Shown: positions 17,392-26,407 of the stretch, piece by piece
How the letters are laid out: the number at the start of each line of letters is the position of its first letter
Position numbering within the stretch: position 1 is the first letter of the stretch
DNA from: Paracoccus sp. Z118
Lineage (GTDB): Bacteria > Pseudomonadota > Alphaproteobacteria > Rhodobacterales > Rhodobacteraceae
Assembly: GCF_019061185.1 (NCBI RefSeq)
Contig: NZ_JAHQZU010000015.1
Span: 1-62,945, forward strand
Direction of reading: 5' to 3'
Length of the DNA stretch: 62,945 bases
Notes under the pieces: generated by a model
Told to the model about the DNA's origin: nothing
The model's input: the letters and a program-made list of their open reading frames with translations, nothing else
Databases searched by the model: none
Program-made: the position numbers and the translations under genes

Positions 17392-18900
17392 ATGGAGCTT
17401 TTCAGCAATCTCGCCATGGGCTTCGGCGTCGCCTCGTCGCTGGCCAATCTCGCCTTCTGCCTGATCGGCGTGTTGCTGGGCACGCTGATCGGCGTGCTGC
17501 CCGGCATCGGCGCGACGGCGACCATCGCCATGCTGCTGCCGATCACCTTCCAGTTGGAGCCCGTCAGCTCGCTCATCATGCTGGCCGGCATCTATTACGG
17601 CGCGCAGTATGGCGGTTCGACCACCGCGATCCTCATCAACATGCCGGGCGAAAGCTCGTCCGCCGTGACGGCCATCGACGGCTACCAGATGGCGCGCAAG
17701 GGCAAGGCGGGCACCGCGCTGGCGACCGCCGCGATCGGCTCGTTCGTCGCGGGCACCATCTCGACCTTCCTCGTGGCGATCTTCGCCCCGCCCCTGACGA
17801 CCATCGCGCTGAAATTCGGCGCGGCGGAGTATTTCAGCCTGATGGTCATGGGCCTCGTCATGGCCGTGGCGCTGGCGCATGGCTCGGTGCTGAAGGCGCT
17901 GGCGATGGTGGTGCTGGGCCTGCTGCTGGGTCTTGTCGGCACCGACATCTACACCGGCGCGCCGCGCTTCACGATGGGGATCACCCAGTTCGCGGACGGG
18001 CTGAACTTCGTCGCCGTGGCGGTGGGCGTCTTCGGCATCGCGGAAATCCTGCGCAATCTGGAAGACGAGCACGACCGGCAGGTGATGACGAAGAACATCA
18101 ACCGCCTGTTCCCGACCGGGGCCGAGTTGAGACAGATGGTCGGCCCGGTCCTGCGCGGCACCGGCATCGGCTCCGTCCTCGGCATCCTGCCGGGCGGCGG
18201 TGCGATCCTTGCCAGCTTCGCGTCCTACACCGTGGAAAAGAAGCTCTCCGACCACCCCGAGGAGTTCGGCAGAGGCGCGCTGGCGGGCGTCGCGGGGCCG
18301 GAAAGCGCCAACAACGCGGGCGCGCAGACCAGCTTCATCCCGCTGCTGACGCTCGGCATCCCGGCCAACCCGGTGATGGCGCTGATGATCGGCGCGATGA
18401 TCATCCAGGGCATCGTGCCGGGGCCGAATGTCGTCACCGACCAGCCGCAGTTGTTCTGGGGCATCGTCGCCTCGATGTGGATCGGCAACCTGATGCTGGT
18501 GGTGCTGAACCTGCCGCTGATCGGGCTGTGGGTGAAGCTGCTGACCGTGCCCTATTACGTGCTGTTCCCGATCATCATGGCGATGTGTTCCATCGGGGTC
18601 TATTCGGTGAACTCGAACGTCTATGACCTGTTCGCGGTCGCGTTCTTCGGGCTGCTCGGCTACGTCCTCGTCAAGCTGCGGTTCGAGCCGGCGCCGCTGC
18701 TGCTGGGCTTCGTGCTCGGCCCGCTGCTGGAGGAGAACCTGCGCCGCGCCATGATCCTGTCGCGCGGCGATCCGATGACGTTCGTGGAACGGCCCATCAG
18801 CCTCGGCCTGCTGGTCGCCTCGGCGCTGGTGCTGGCGCTGGTGTTCCTGCCGCAGATCCGGCAGCGCCGCGAGGAGGTCTTCACCGAAAGCGACGCATGA
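17392..18900 (+). CDS. tctA: Tripartite tricarboxylate transporter large permease subunit
   Basis: TctA is the main channel subunit. The 502-residue, about twelve-helix protein carries the family signature near residue 33 (GVLPGIGATATIAMLLP), the YYGAQYGGSTTAILINMPGE loop split over residues 63-83, and the inverted-repeat counterpart GILPGGGAILASF. The length is normal. It ends the operon: a strong stem-loop follows at 18931. With tctC and tctB it would import a di- or tricarboxylate using the proton or sodium gradient. Confidence 0.93.
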   Translation: MELFSNLAMGFGVASSLANLAFCLIGVLLGTLIGVLPGIGATATIAMLLPITFQLEPVSSLIMLAGIYYGAQYGGSTTAILINMPGESSSAVTAIDGYQMARKGKAGTALATAAIGSFVAGTISTFLVAIFAPPLTTIALKFGAAEYFSLMVMGLVMAVALAHGSVLKALAMVVLGLLLGLVGTDIYTGAPRFTMGITQFADGLNFVAVAVGVFGIAEILRNLEDEHDRQVMTKNINRLFPTGAELRQMVGPVLRGTGIGSVLGILPGGGAILASFASYTVEKKLSDHPEEFGRGALAGVAGPESANNAGAQTSFIPLLTLGIPANPVMALMIGAMIIQGIVPGPNVVTDQPQLFWGIVASMWIGNLMLVVLNLPLIGLWVKLLTVPYYVLFPIIMAMCSIGVYSVNSNVYDLFAVAFFGLLGYVLVKLRFEPAPLLLGFVLGPLLEENLRRAMILSRGDPMTFVERPISLGLLVASALVLALVFLPQIRQRREEVFTESDA

Positions 18901-18930
18901 CGCGGGGGCGGGCCCGCGCAGGAAACCGGA

Positions 18931-18959
18931 TGCCGCGCCAGAGGGGCGCGGCAGTTTCG
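18931..18959 (+). terminator. Intrinsic terminator after tctA
   Basis: A perfect 9-bp stem TGCCGCGCC/GGCGCGGCA (18931-18939 with 18945-18953) is followed by GTTTCGT. It ends the tctCBA operon just before the convergent FMN reductase gene. Confidence 0.65.
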
Positions 18960-19003
18960 TGCGGGGGAAGTTTCAGGCCGGAGCGCCGCCTGCCCGGCCC
19001 GGC

Positions 19004-19573
19004 TCAGGTCCGGCGCGGATAGACGCTCAGCACCCGGCCGATGAAGTTGCTGAACTCGGCCATGTAGTTGCGCAGGAACTTCTCGGTCGATTCCACCGAC
19101 ACCTCGCCGTCATCCGAGATCAGGTCCGGCGTGAAGTGGATATAGGCTTCGACCGGGTTCATCGGCGAATTGCAGAAGCTGAGGATCGACTTCAGGTGCT
19201 GCTGCCCCACCGCCGTCCCGATCGACCCAGGCGAGGCACCGATGATGGCCGACGGCTTGCGTGTGAAGGCGTTCTCGCCATAGGGACGGCTCGCCCAGTC
19301 GATGGCATTCTTCAGCCCGCCGGGGATCGAGCGGTTGTATTCCGGCGTCACGAACAGCACCGCATCGACATCGGCGATGGCCGCCTTGAAGTCCCGCGCG
19401 ACCTGCGGATAGTCCGCGTCATAGTCCCAGCTGTAGAGCGGCAGGTCCTTGAACGGGATCTCGGTCATCTCCAGCTCGGCCGGGGCGAGGCGGACCAGCG
19501 CCTTGGCGAGCTTGCGGTTGATCGACCCCTTGGCAAGGCTGCCGACGAAATATCCCACCTTGTAGTTGGCCAT
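19004..19573 (-). CDS. NADPH-dependent FMN reductase (ChrR/YieF type)
   Basis: The 189-residue flavodoxin-like protein has the FMN phosphate loop GSLAKGSINRKLA at residues 12-24 and the signature TPEYNRSIPGGLKNAIDW of NADPH-dependent FMN reductases. Such enzymes reduce quinones, chromate or azo compounds with FMN; the physiological substrate is usually unclear. The start is supported by GGAGGAAG upstream. It converges with tctA. The intergenic sequence upstream runs into IS remnants. Confidence 0.88.
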   Translation of the reverse strand: MANYKVGYFVGSLAKGSINRKLAKALVRLAPAELEMTEIPFKDLPLYSWDYDADYPQVARDFKAAIADVDAVLFVTPEYNRSIPGGLKNAIDWASRPYGENAFTRKPSAIIGASPGSIGTAVGQQHLKSILSFCNSPMNPVEAYIHFTPDLISDDGEVSVESTEKFLRNYMAEFSNFIGRVLSVYPRRT

Positions 19574-19674
19574 GTCTTCCTCCGTTTCACGGACAACGCA
19601 CCCACGCCGCGCGGGTTGCGTCAGGCCGGCATATCACGGGGACACCTCCGCTTTCCGCCCCCGGGCGGCGCTCT

Positions 19675-20186
19675 GGGTCTGTGGAAAAGGACCATGCTGC
19701 TCGGGAAAGCGGCCCTTAGGCCGGTTTCGGGGTCAATCGGGTCGGATCGACGATCGACGGCCGTCAGGCCGGCGCAGCTCGGCCGTCGAGCCACCGCCAT
19801 CGGGTCATGTTGCAGGCCATGTTGGTGAGCGTGATCGCCGCCCGCGCCAGTCCGATGGCGCGGATGGTCATGCCCAGACGGGCCTTCTGCTGGGCGAAGA
19901 CATGCTCGACCTTCGAGCGCACCGCCGACTTGACGGCATTGGCGCGGCGGGTCCGCTTCGGCATCGGACGGCCGCGAGGCTTCTTGCGGTGGATGCGGCT
20001 GACCATGCCCCGGGCGCCGAGCCACGCCTCGTTCTCCGCCGAGCGATAGGCGCTGTCGGCCCAGACCGAGCGCGTCGTGTTGGTTCGGGCAATGAACCCC
20101 TCGCGGATCTGCCCGTCGTCTTGCCGGGCGGCATCGGTGATGACCAGGCGGCGGATCAGCCCATGCATCCGGTCGATCGAGACGCG
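19675..20186 (-). pseudogene. IS5-family transposase C-terminal remnant
   Basis: The minus strand encodes the second half of an IS5/IS427-type DDE transposase: RVSIDRMHGLIRR, then VWADSAYRSAENEAWLG with the second catalytic Asp, then VRSKVEHVFAQQKARLGM with the catalytic Glu, ending at a stop at 19764. The N-terminal half is missing. Downstream, GGGTCTGTGGAAAAGGACC at 19675-19693 could be the right terminal inverted repeat. At 20187 it is joined in frame to an IS3 OrfB tail. Confidence 0.85.
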
Positions 20187-20460
20187 GGATTTGCGGGCTG
20201 GCGGTCGGTAGCCCAGGGATGAATGAGGGCGCTCTGTGTTGTAATGGCCGCGCCATGCCTCGATGACGATCCTTGCGTCAGCGAGGCTGTAGAAGATCTC
20301 GCCATCGTGCAGTTCGTCGCGGAGTTTCGAGTCGAAGCACGCGCAATATCCGCTCTCCCAAGGGCTACCGGGTTCGGCATAGGCTGCTCAGCCACCGACG
20401 GCGTCGGTCCAGTCGCGCACCATGGCGATGAACTCGCTGCCATAGCACGTCAGGAACCCG
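20187..20460 (-). pseudogene. IS3-family OrfB C-terminal remnant with nonsense codon
   Basis: In the same minus-strand frame as the IS5 remnant, the sequence reads GSEFIAMVRDW, a TGA stop at 20388-20390, then EPGSPWESGY, LRDELHDGEIFYSL and HYNTERPHSSLGYRPP. This is the end of the IS3 integrase core, including the catalytic Glu in SPWESGY. The N-terminal part is absent. The stop and several non-consensus residues (CACFDSK where E.FN.. is usual) mark it as decayed. Confidence 0.85.
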
Positions 20461-20472
20461 GCGCAGCATGCA

Positions 20473-20523
20473 GGTTATGGCCGCGCGCGAAGCCCTCACA
20501 CGGCGCAGCGCGCGGCCATGACC
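20473..20523. repeat. 16-bp inverted repeat with 19-base spacer
   Basis: GGTTATGGCCGCGCGC (20473-20488) and GCGCGCGGCCATGACC (20508-20523) are complementary at 15 of 16 positions. It lies next to the IS3 remnant and may be an IS end, a decayed regulatory hairpin, or a terminator without a T-run. From 20524 to about 20865 no convincing gene is seen on either strand. Confidence 0.5.
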
Positions 20524-20879
20524 GTGGTTCAGGTCTCTATGGTGGTCTTGCGAACCACACACCACAGAGGAGACCGGCTATGGCCAAGGTCGAGCATACT
20601 GCGGATGCCCGCGGTCAGCTCGGCCCCGCGCATCCATCAGCCGAACCTTCAGCTCCTTCATCAGACCTGCGTCCCCATCAGGTCTTCAGGCCGCTCCACG
20701 CTCTTCAGCAGGTCGTAGCGTCGATTGTTCCTGTGGCTGTCGTCCGACACCGATGACCTCCATCCCCTCCTGCATCCGACGTCGGAACGATCCGAAACTT
20801 GTCGAGCACTGATGCGTTAGGGCCCGTGTGTCCGGTCGGCAGCGTTCGCCTGGACGGGTCAATGTGAAAAGGAGATGCC

Positions 20880-21311
20880 GTGGTCACCGTATCTGCCGTC
20901 GGGCCGCCAAGGCCGGTTCATCCGCTTCACGCGGTCCTGCTCTCCTTTCCGTTCCCTCTGTTTCTGGGCACGCTGGTCAGCGACATCGCCTATTGGCGGA
21001 CCTTCGAGATTCAGTGGTCCAACTTTGCCCAGTGGCTGAACGCCGGCGGGCTGCTGGTCGGCGCCTTTGCGGTGCTCTGGGCGCTGGTCAATCTGTTCCG
21101 CAGCCACAAGCCGCGCAACAGACGCCCGCTCATCTATTTCGTCGTGCTGCTCGCCATGTGGGTGGCCGGATTCCTGAACGCCCTCGCCCACGCCAAGGAT
21201 GCCTGGGCCATCATGCCGGAAAGCCTGTGGCTGTCGGTCATCTCGACGCTGCTGGCGCTGGCCGCGGCCTGGATCGGGTATTCCGGTTTCCGTGCGGAGG
21301 AACTAAAATGA
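20880..21311 (+). CDS. DUF2231-type membrane protein
   Basis: The 143-residue product has four predicted membrane helices and the N-terminal pattern HPLHAVLLSFPFPLFLGTL, with HP near the start of helix 1, of DUF2231 proteins. The molecular function is unknown; related proteins often sit beside cytochromes or periplasmic dehydrogenases. It uses a GTG start with AAAAGGAG 5 bases upstream. Its stop overlaps the next start (ATGA), so it is translationally coupled to the sorbosone-dehydrogenase-like gene. Confidence 0.8.
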   Translation: MVTVSAVGPPRPVHPLHAVLLSFPFPLFLGTLVSDIAYWRTFEIQWSNFAQWLNAGGLLVGAFAVLWALVNLFRSHKPRNRRPLIYFVVLLAMWVAGFLNALAHAKDAWAIMPESLWLSVISTLLALAAAWIGYSGFRAEELK

Positions 21312-22597
21312 GGCTACTTTTCTTGGCGATAGGCGTCACTGCAACTCTTCCGCTCACCGCGGCGGCCCAGCCCGCCCCGCCCAGCTACGGCCCGAACCCC
21401 GAGCTGCCCGAGCCGCGGCGCGGCCTGTTGCCGAGCATGACGGTTCCGCGGCCGGCGTTGTGGGGCGACGATCTGCCGACGGTGCCTGACGGTTACAGCA
21501 TCGCCGCGATCGCCACGGATCTCATGGGCCCGCGCCAGACCCTCATCCTTCCCAACGGCGATATCCTGGTGGCCGAGGGGAAGGGCGGCAGCGCACCCGC
21601 GCTTCGTCCCAAGGATCTTATCGCCAGCTTCATCAAGAGCCTGGGCCAAAGCTCGGTCGAAAGCGGCGACCGGCTGACCCTGCTGCGGGACGCGGACGGC
21701 GACGGCGTTTACGAGACGCAGGGCGTCTTTGCCGACGAACTGGACGCGCCTTACGGACTGGCGCTGGTGAACGGCGCGATCTACGTCGCCAACCAGGACG
21801 CGGTGGTCCGCTTCGACTATGCCGATGGTCAGACCCAGGCGAGCGGCGAGCCGGTCACGCTCACCCAGTTGCCGGCCGAGATCAACCATCACTGGACCAA
21901 GGCGATGACCGCCAGCGCCGATGGCCGGTTCCTCTATGTCGGGATCGGGTCGAACAGCAACATCACCGAACGCGGCATGGAGGTCGAGGAAGACCGGGCC
22001 AGAATCTGGGAGATCGACATCGAAACCGGCGCGCACCGGCCCTACGCCACGGGCCTTCGCAATCCGACCGCGCTGACCATCCAGCCGGAAACCGGGCAGC
22101 TCTGGGCGGTCGTCAACGAGCGTGACGAGATCGGGCCCAACCTCGTTCCCGATTACCTGACGGCGGTGCAGGATGGCGGGTTCTACGGCTGGCCCTACAG
22201 CTATTGGGGGCAGACCGTCGATCCCCGCGCGCAGCCGCAGGACCCGGAGAAGGTCGCATCGGCCATCGTCCCCGACTACAGCCTGGGATCGCATGTGGCG
22301 GCGCTCGGCGTGACGTTCTCGTCCCCGGCGATGGGCCCTCAGTTCGCCGAAGGTGTCTTCGTCGGCGAGCATGGCAGCTGGAACCGCAGCGTCCCGGTCG
22401 GCTACCGCGTCAGTTTCGTTCCATTCCAGAACGGTCGTCCTTCGGGCGACCCGATCGACTTCGCTTCCGGCTTCCTGCTGGACGAGGACAACACGCGCGG
22501 CCGTCCGGTCGGCGTGACCCTCGATCCCCGCGGCGCCCTGATCGTCGCGGACGATCTCTCGAACACGGTCTGGAGGATTACGCCCAACCAGCCCTGA
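21308..22597 (+). CDS. Periplasmic sorbosone dehydrogenase-like beta-propeller protein
   Basis: The 429-residue product has a signal peptide (LLFLAIGVTATLPLTAAAQ) and then a six-bladed beta-propeller of the PQQ-dependent sugar dehydrogenase/L-sorbosone dehydrogenase superfamily. Family blocks include LPNGDILVAEGKGG, RDADGDGVYE, LYVGIGSNSNI, a TGLRNPTALTI segment and GEHGSWNRSVPVGYRV. A PQQ cofactor and sugar-aldehyde substrate are family expectations, not seen directly. It overlaps the upstream membrane protein gene by 4 bases and has GCGGAGG upstream. No recognisable gene lies between 22598 and 22892. Confidence 0.85.
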   Translation: MRLLFLAIGVTATLPLTAAAQPAPPSYGPNPELPEPRRGLLPSMTVPRPALWGDDLPTVPDGYSIAAIATDLMGPRQTLILPNGDILVAEGKGGSAPALRPKDLIASFIKSLGQSSVESGDRLTLLRDADGDGVYETQGVFADELDAPYGLALVNGAIYVANQDAVVRFDYADGQTQASGEPVTLTQLPAEINHHWTKAMTASADGRFLYVGIGSNSNITERGMEVEEDRARIWEIDIETGAHRPYATGLRNPTALTIQPETGQLWAVVNERDEIGPNLVPDYLTAVQDGGFYGWPYSYWGQTVDPRAQPQDPEKVASAIVPDYSLGSHVAALGVTFSSPAMGPQFAEGVFVGEHGSWNRSVPVGYRVSFVPFQNGRPSGDPIDFASGFLLDEDNTRGRPVGVTLDPRGALIVADDLSNTVWRITPNQP

Positions 22598-22892
22598 CCA
22601 CGCGCTGATGGGGCGTTGGCGCCGCCCGAAGCCCGGTGTTTCCTAGAACTGGCCCCTCCATCGCAATCGTGCTCCGCAGCCCGAAGATGCATGGCACGGC
22701 GCAACCCGTCACCGGCCGCTTGAGGAGCCGCGCCTTTGAAGCCGCCATTTCGACCTGGTCGCAGTTGCTGTGGGCCGATCTCACGGGTCGTTCCGTCGCC
22801 TGCTACATGAACCCCACGCTTTCCCGCCTATAAAGACCTCCCCAGGTTTCACTTCGCTGCCAGCGAGAGTCCCCCGCGCAACCTGCCGCCGC

Positions 22893-23312
22893 TCACTGGC
22901 CGATCCGCGCCTTCGTTTCGGCCACGAGCGCCTTCGCGATGATCGTCTGCGGGATCTGCGTGGCGCCCTCGTCTATCCGATAGAGGCGGGCGTCGCGGAA
23001 CAGCTGCTCGGCGCGGTATTCGCGGATGTAGCCGTTTCCGCGATGCACCTGCACGTTGCGCTCCGCGACCCGGCCGACCCACGCCCGCGACCCCGCCGAT
23101 CAGCGCCGAAGCCGGGACGCGGCAATCCTCGAAGATCGCGTCCGCCACGCGGGCGCCCTGCTGGCCCATCTTGTGTGCGGGCTTGCCGACCGACAGGCCC
23201 GGCGTCCCCGCCTCGACCGCGAAGACCGAGACGCCGGACGCGCCCTTCTTCTCCATGTAGGTGCGTGCCATGACGGTGAACAGCCCCGCTTGACTGGCAC
23301 GACAACCTTCAT
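22893..23312 (-). pseudogene. Acyl-CoA dehydrogenase remnant with internal deletion, preceded by an etfB-like start
   Basis: On the minus strand, a 9-codon start MKVVVPVKR with a GAAAGG site upstream matches the N-terminus of the electron-transfer flavoprotein beta subunit. From about 23285 the sequence instead matches the middle of an acyl-CoA dehydrogenase ([49 protein letters not shown]). After ALIGG the frame shifts and about 100 residues are missing. The end of the same family then resumes ([31 protein letters not shown]), stopping at 22893. This is clearly broken. The etfB assignment is tentative because it is short. Confidence 0.7.
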
Positions 23313-23319
23313 CTTGTCG

Positions 23320-24240
23320 CCTTTCTCGGAAGAACGCCTGCAGCCCGGTCTGGGCGCGGCCGGGGATCAGCGCATGGACATCATGCGTCCCCTCATAGGT
23401 GTTCACGGTTTCAAGGTTCAGCATGTGGCGCATCACCGGGAACTCGTCCGAAATCCCGTGTCCGCCAAGCATGTCGCGAGCGATCCGCGCAATCTCCAGG
23501 GCCTTGCCGCAGTTGTTGCGCTTGATGAGGGGAATCATCTCGGGCGACATCCTGCCGGCCTCGAACAGCCGCCCGACGCGTAGCGCGGCGTTCAGCGCCC
23601 GCGTGATCTCGGTCATCATGTTGGCGAGCTCGAACTGGTGCAACTGGGTCTGCGCCAGCGGCTTGCCGAACTGCTGGCGGTCCAGCCCATATTGCCGCGC
23701 GGCGTGCCAGCACGCTTCCGCCGCGCCCATGACGCCCCAAGTGACGCCGGAGCGCGCGCGGTTCACGCAGCCGCAGGGACCGCTGAGCCCTTCCGCGTTC
23801 GGCAGCAGCTCGTCCTCGCCGACCTCGACCTCATCCATGACGATCTCGCTCGTGACGGAGGCCCGCAGGCCCAGCTTGCCCTCAATCCGGGGCGCGGACA
23901 GGGCCTCCATACCCTTTTCCAGCACGAGGCCGCGAATCTTGCCGCCATGCGCCTCGGACTTCGCCCAGACCACGAATACATCGGCGATGGGCGCATTCGT
24001 GATCCACATCCTGGACCCGTTCAGCCGATAGCCGCCGCCCGTCTTCTTCGAGGTGGTCTTCATGCCGCCGGGGTCCGAACCTGCATCCAGTTCGGTCGGG
24101 CCGAAGCAGCCGAACCACTCGCCCGAGCAGAGCTTGGGCAGATATTTACGCCGCTGCTCGTCGGAACCGTAGGCGTTTGATCGGGTGCCTCACCCGCGAC
24201 GCCTGCATCGACATCATCGAGCGATAGCCGGAAACATTCT
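23320..24240 (-). pseudogene. gcdH: Glutaryl-CoA dehydrogenase remnant
   Basis: The minus strand from 24063 back to about 23320 reads through as the central and C-terminal parts of glutaryl-CoA dehydrogenase: [55 protein letters not shown] and [15 protein letters not shown], which contains the catalytic Glu of GcdH. Upstream, SGYRSMMSMQ and [18 protein letters not shown] lie in different frames, showing a frameshift near 24178. The first roughly 100 residues are absent. Its end abuts the etfB/acyl-CoA dehydrogenase remnant, so the locus is a mosaic of beta-oxidation-type genes. Confidence 0.8.
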
Positions 24241-24271
24241 CGTCATCATGGGGGCGGGCTAGGGACGCGAC

Positions 24272-24288
24272 CTTAAGCCCAGCTTAAG
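24272..24288 (+). promoter_or_regulatory. PmrA-box-like site CTTAAG-N5-CTTAAG upstream of the response regulator
   Basis: The sequence CTTAAGCCCAGCTTAAG is two identical hexamers separated by 5 bases (11-bp period), as in binding sites of OmpR-family PmrA/QseB-like regulators. It lies 47 bases before the regulator start. An identical 17-mer lies in the ldt/dsbA intergenic region at 27460, pointing to autoregulation plus a local regulon. Confidence 0.7.
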
Positions 24289-24335
24289 CTGCGCCGACGA
24301 TAGCGTGATCGTCACGGATTACGGGGAAACACGCC

Positions 24336-25016
24336 ATGCGCCTGCTGATTGTCGAGGACGATCCGGTCCTGTCCGACGGCCTCAGCGTCGGATTGAGCCT
24401 GTCGGGCTTCACGACCGATGCCGTCGGCATCCTTGCCGACGCCCGCGCCGCGCTGGCGGGCGGCGGCTTCGCGGGCGTGGTTCTGGACATCATGCTGCCC
24501 GACGGCTCGGGTCTGGAGCTGCTGGCGGAGTTGCGGGCGGCGGGATCACGGATTCCGATCCTTCTTCTGACAGCACGCGATCAGGTGCGCGACAGGGTGT
24601 CCGGTCTCGATGCCGGCGCGGACGACTATCTGGGCAAGCCCTTCGACCTCGATGAGCTGGCCGCCCGGCTGCGCGCGATGCTGCGCCGGCGGGAAGGCCG
24701 CGCCTCGGCCGTGATGGAATGGAATGGCCTCGAACTCGATCCGGCAACGATGTGCGGCACGAGGAACGGCGGCGATGTTGCCTTCTCGCGCCGCGAGTTC
24801 ACCATCCTTCAGGCCCTGATCGAACATCCCGGCGCGATCCTCGGCAAATCGACCCTCGAGGAGCGGCTCTATGGCTGGCAGGGCGAGGTCGAAAGCAACA
24901 CGGTAGAGGTCCATATCCACAAGCTCCGCTCCAAGTTGGGCACGACGTTCATTGAAACGGTGCGCGGGCTTGGCTACCGGCTGGGACAACCCGCCGACAG
25001 GGGGAGAGGTAAATGA
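24336..25016 (+). CDS. OmpR-family response regulator (QseB/PmrA-like)
   Basis: The 226-residue product has a receiver domain (MRLLIVEDD start, phosphoacceptor D51 in LDIMLPDG, LLTARD, GADDYLGKPF) and a winged-helix DNA-binding domain (FSRREFTILQALIEHPG to GLGYRLG). Residue patterns resemble the QseB/PmrA/TctD branch, which binds direct hexamer repeats. It overlaps the downstream sensor kinase by ATGA. A perfect CTTAAG-N5-CTTAAG site upstream suggests it regulates itself, and two like sites precede the nearby ldt and dsbA genes. Confidence 0.92.
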   Translation: MRLLIVEDDPVLSDGLSVGLSLSGFTTDAVGILADARAALAGGGFAGVVLDIMLPDGSGLELLAELRAAGSRIPILLLTARDQVRDRVSGLDAGADDYLGKPFDLDELAARLRAMLRRREGRASAVMEWNGLELDPATMCGTRNGGDVAFSRREFTILQALIEHPGAILGKSTLEERLYGWQGEVESNTVEVHIHKLRSKLGTTFIETVRGLGYRLGQPADRGRGK

Positions 25017-26389
25017 ACTCGATCCGCAGGCGGCTCTGCCTCATCCTGCTGGCCGCGACCGGGGTGATCTGGCTTTCGGCGGTGATCTGGATCCAGCACT
25101 CGACCCGAACCGAGGTCGGGCATGTGCTGGACCGGCGGCTGCAGGAATCGGCGCAGATGGTCGCCTCGCTGATCCGCCGCAATGGCGGCATCGCTGGCCC
25201 CGACGCGGCGACGCTGGTCGATGAGGCCCCGGCGCTGCCCGATACGGGGCGCCACGATTTCGCCCGCCAGCTGATCTGTCAGGTCTGGGGCTTCGACGGC
25301 CAGTTGAAAAGCGAATCCGACGGCGCCCCAGCCGGTCAGCTGGCCGAGCAGGAGGGCTTCAGCGAGCGCGAGGTCGATGGCGAGGTCTGGCGCGTCTACA
25401 CCCATGTCGACGAGGAACTGGGCATCCGCGTCATGGTCGGCGATGCCCGCTTCATGCGCGACCGGCTGGTGCAGGACGTGGTGATGGGCCTTCTGGCCCC
25501 GACCATGCTGATCCTGCCGCTGCTTGCGGCGCTGATCTGGCTGGCGGTGCGCAGCGGGCTGGCGCCACTGGACCGGCTGGCCCAGGCGCTGGCCCGCCGC
25601 CCGGCGACCGATCTCAGCCCGCTGGGGGAAAGCCGCGCGCCGGCCGAACTGCGGCCGATGATCGAGGCGCTGGACGGGCTGTTCCACCGCGTCGAGGGCC
25701 TGCGTGAGCGCGAGCGCAGCTTTACCGCCTTTGCGGCGCATGAGCTGAAGACCCCGTTGGCGGGCCTCAAGACGCAGGCGCAGATTGCCACGCTCGCGCC
25801 CGATGCAGAGACGCGCGACCGGGCTCTGGCGCAGATCGCGCGGGGCGTGGACCGCACCGACCGCATGGTGCGCCAGCTTCTGGACATGACCGCGGCCGAA
25901 AACGCCATCGACGCAAACCAGACTCCGGCGCAGGAGGGGGCGCGCATCCTTGCCGACGTGGCCGATGCGCTGGCCGGTCTGGCGCAGTCGCGCGGCGTCG
26001 ATCTGCGGCTGGAAACCGACGGGGCCGAATGGCGCACAACGCAGGCGGCCTTGCTGGCGCCCGCGCTGCGCAACCTACTGGAAAACGCCATCCTCGCCTC
26101 GCCCCATGGCAGCACGGTCGAGGCCCGGCTGGCGCGTGACGGCGAAAGGGTCCGCTTCAGCGTGCTGGACCGCGGCCCCGGCATCAGCGAAGCCGACCGC
26201 CCCCATGTCACCGAGCGCTTCTGGCGCGGTTCGGCCAACCCCTCGGGTGGCGGCAGCGGGCTGGGCCTCTCCATCGTCGCCTCAGCCGTTCAGGCGATGG
26301 GCGGAGAACTGCGCCTCGTCTCGCGCAAGGGCGGCGGGGAACAGGCCGAGCTGATCCTGCCAACCGCGCCCCGCGCGACGCTCCTTTGA
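25013..26389 (+). CDS. QseC-like sensor histidine kinase
   Basis: The 458-residue inner-membrane kinase has a helix at about 5-25, a periplasmic sensor region (about 28-155), a second helix (about 158-182), a HAMP-like linker, HisKA with H243 in FAAHELKTPLAGLK, and an HATPase domain (NLLENAILASPHG, GGSGLGLSIV). The periplasmic region contains the single cysteine of QLICQVWGFDG. The signal is not known. It is translationally coupled to the response regulator before it and ends the operon. Confidence 0.91.
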   Translation: MNSIRRRLCLILLAATGVIWLSAVIWIQHSTRTEVGHVLDRRLQESAQMVASLIRRNGGIAGPDAATLVDEAPALPDTGRHDFARQLICQVWGFDGQLKSESDGAPAGQLAEQEGFSEREVDGEVWRVYTHVDEELGIRVMVGDARFMRDRLVQDVVMGLLAPTMLILPLLAALIWLAVRSGLAPLDRLAQALARRPATDLSPLGESRAPAELRPMIEALDGLFHRVEGLRERERSFTAFAAHELKTPLAGLKTQAQIATLAPDAETRDRALAQIARGVDRTDRMVRQLLDMTAAENAIDANQTPAQEGARILADVADALAGLAQSRGVDLRLETDGAEWRTTQAALLAPALRNLLENAILASPHGSTVEARLARDGERVRFSVLDRGPGISEADRPHVTERFWRGSANPSGGGSGLGLSIVASAVQAMGGELRLVSRKGGGEQAELILPTAPRATLL

Positions 26390-26407
26390 CAGCGCGGGCC
26401 GGGCCGT

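Noticed and set aside
20156..20443. 95-codon minus-strand frame as a separate gene
   Set aside because: It is an out-of-frame reading of the IS3 OrfB remnant, which is recognisable in another frame.
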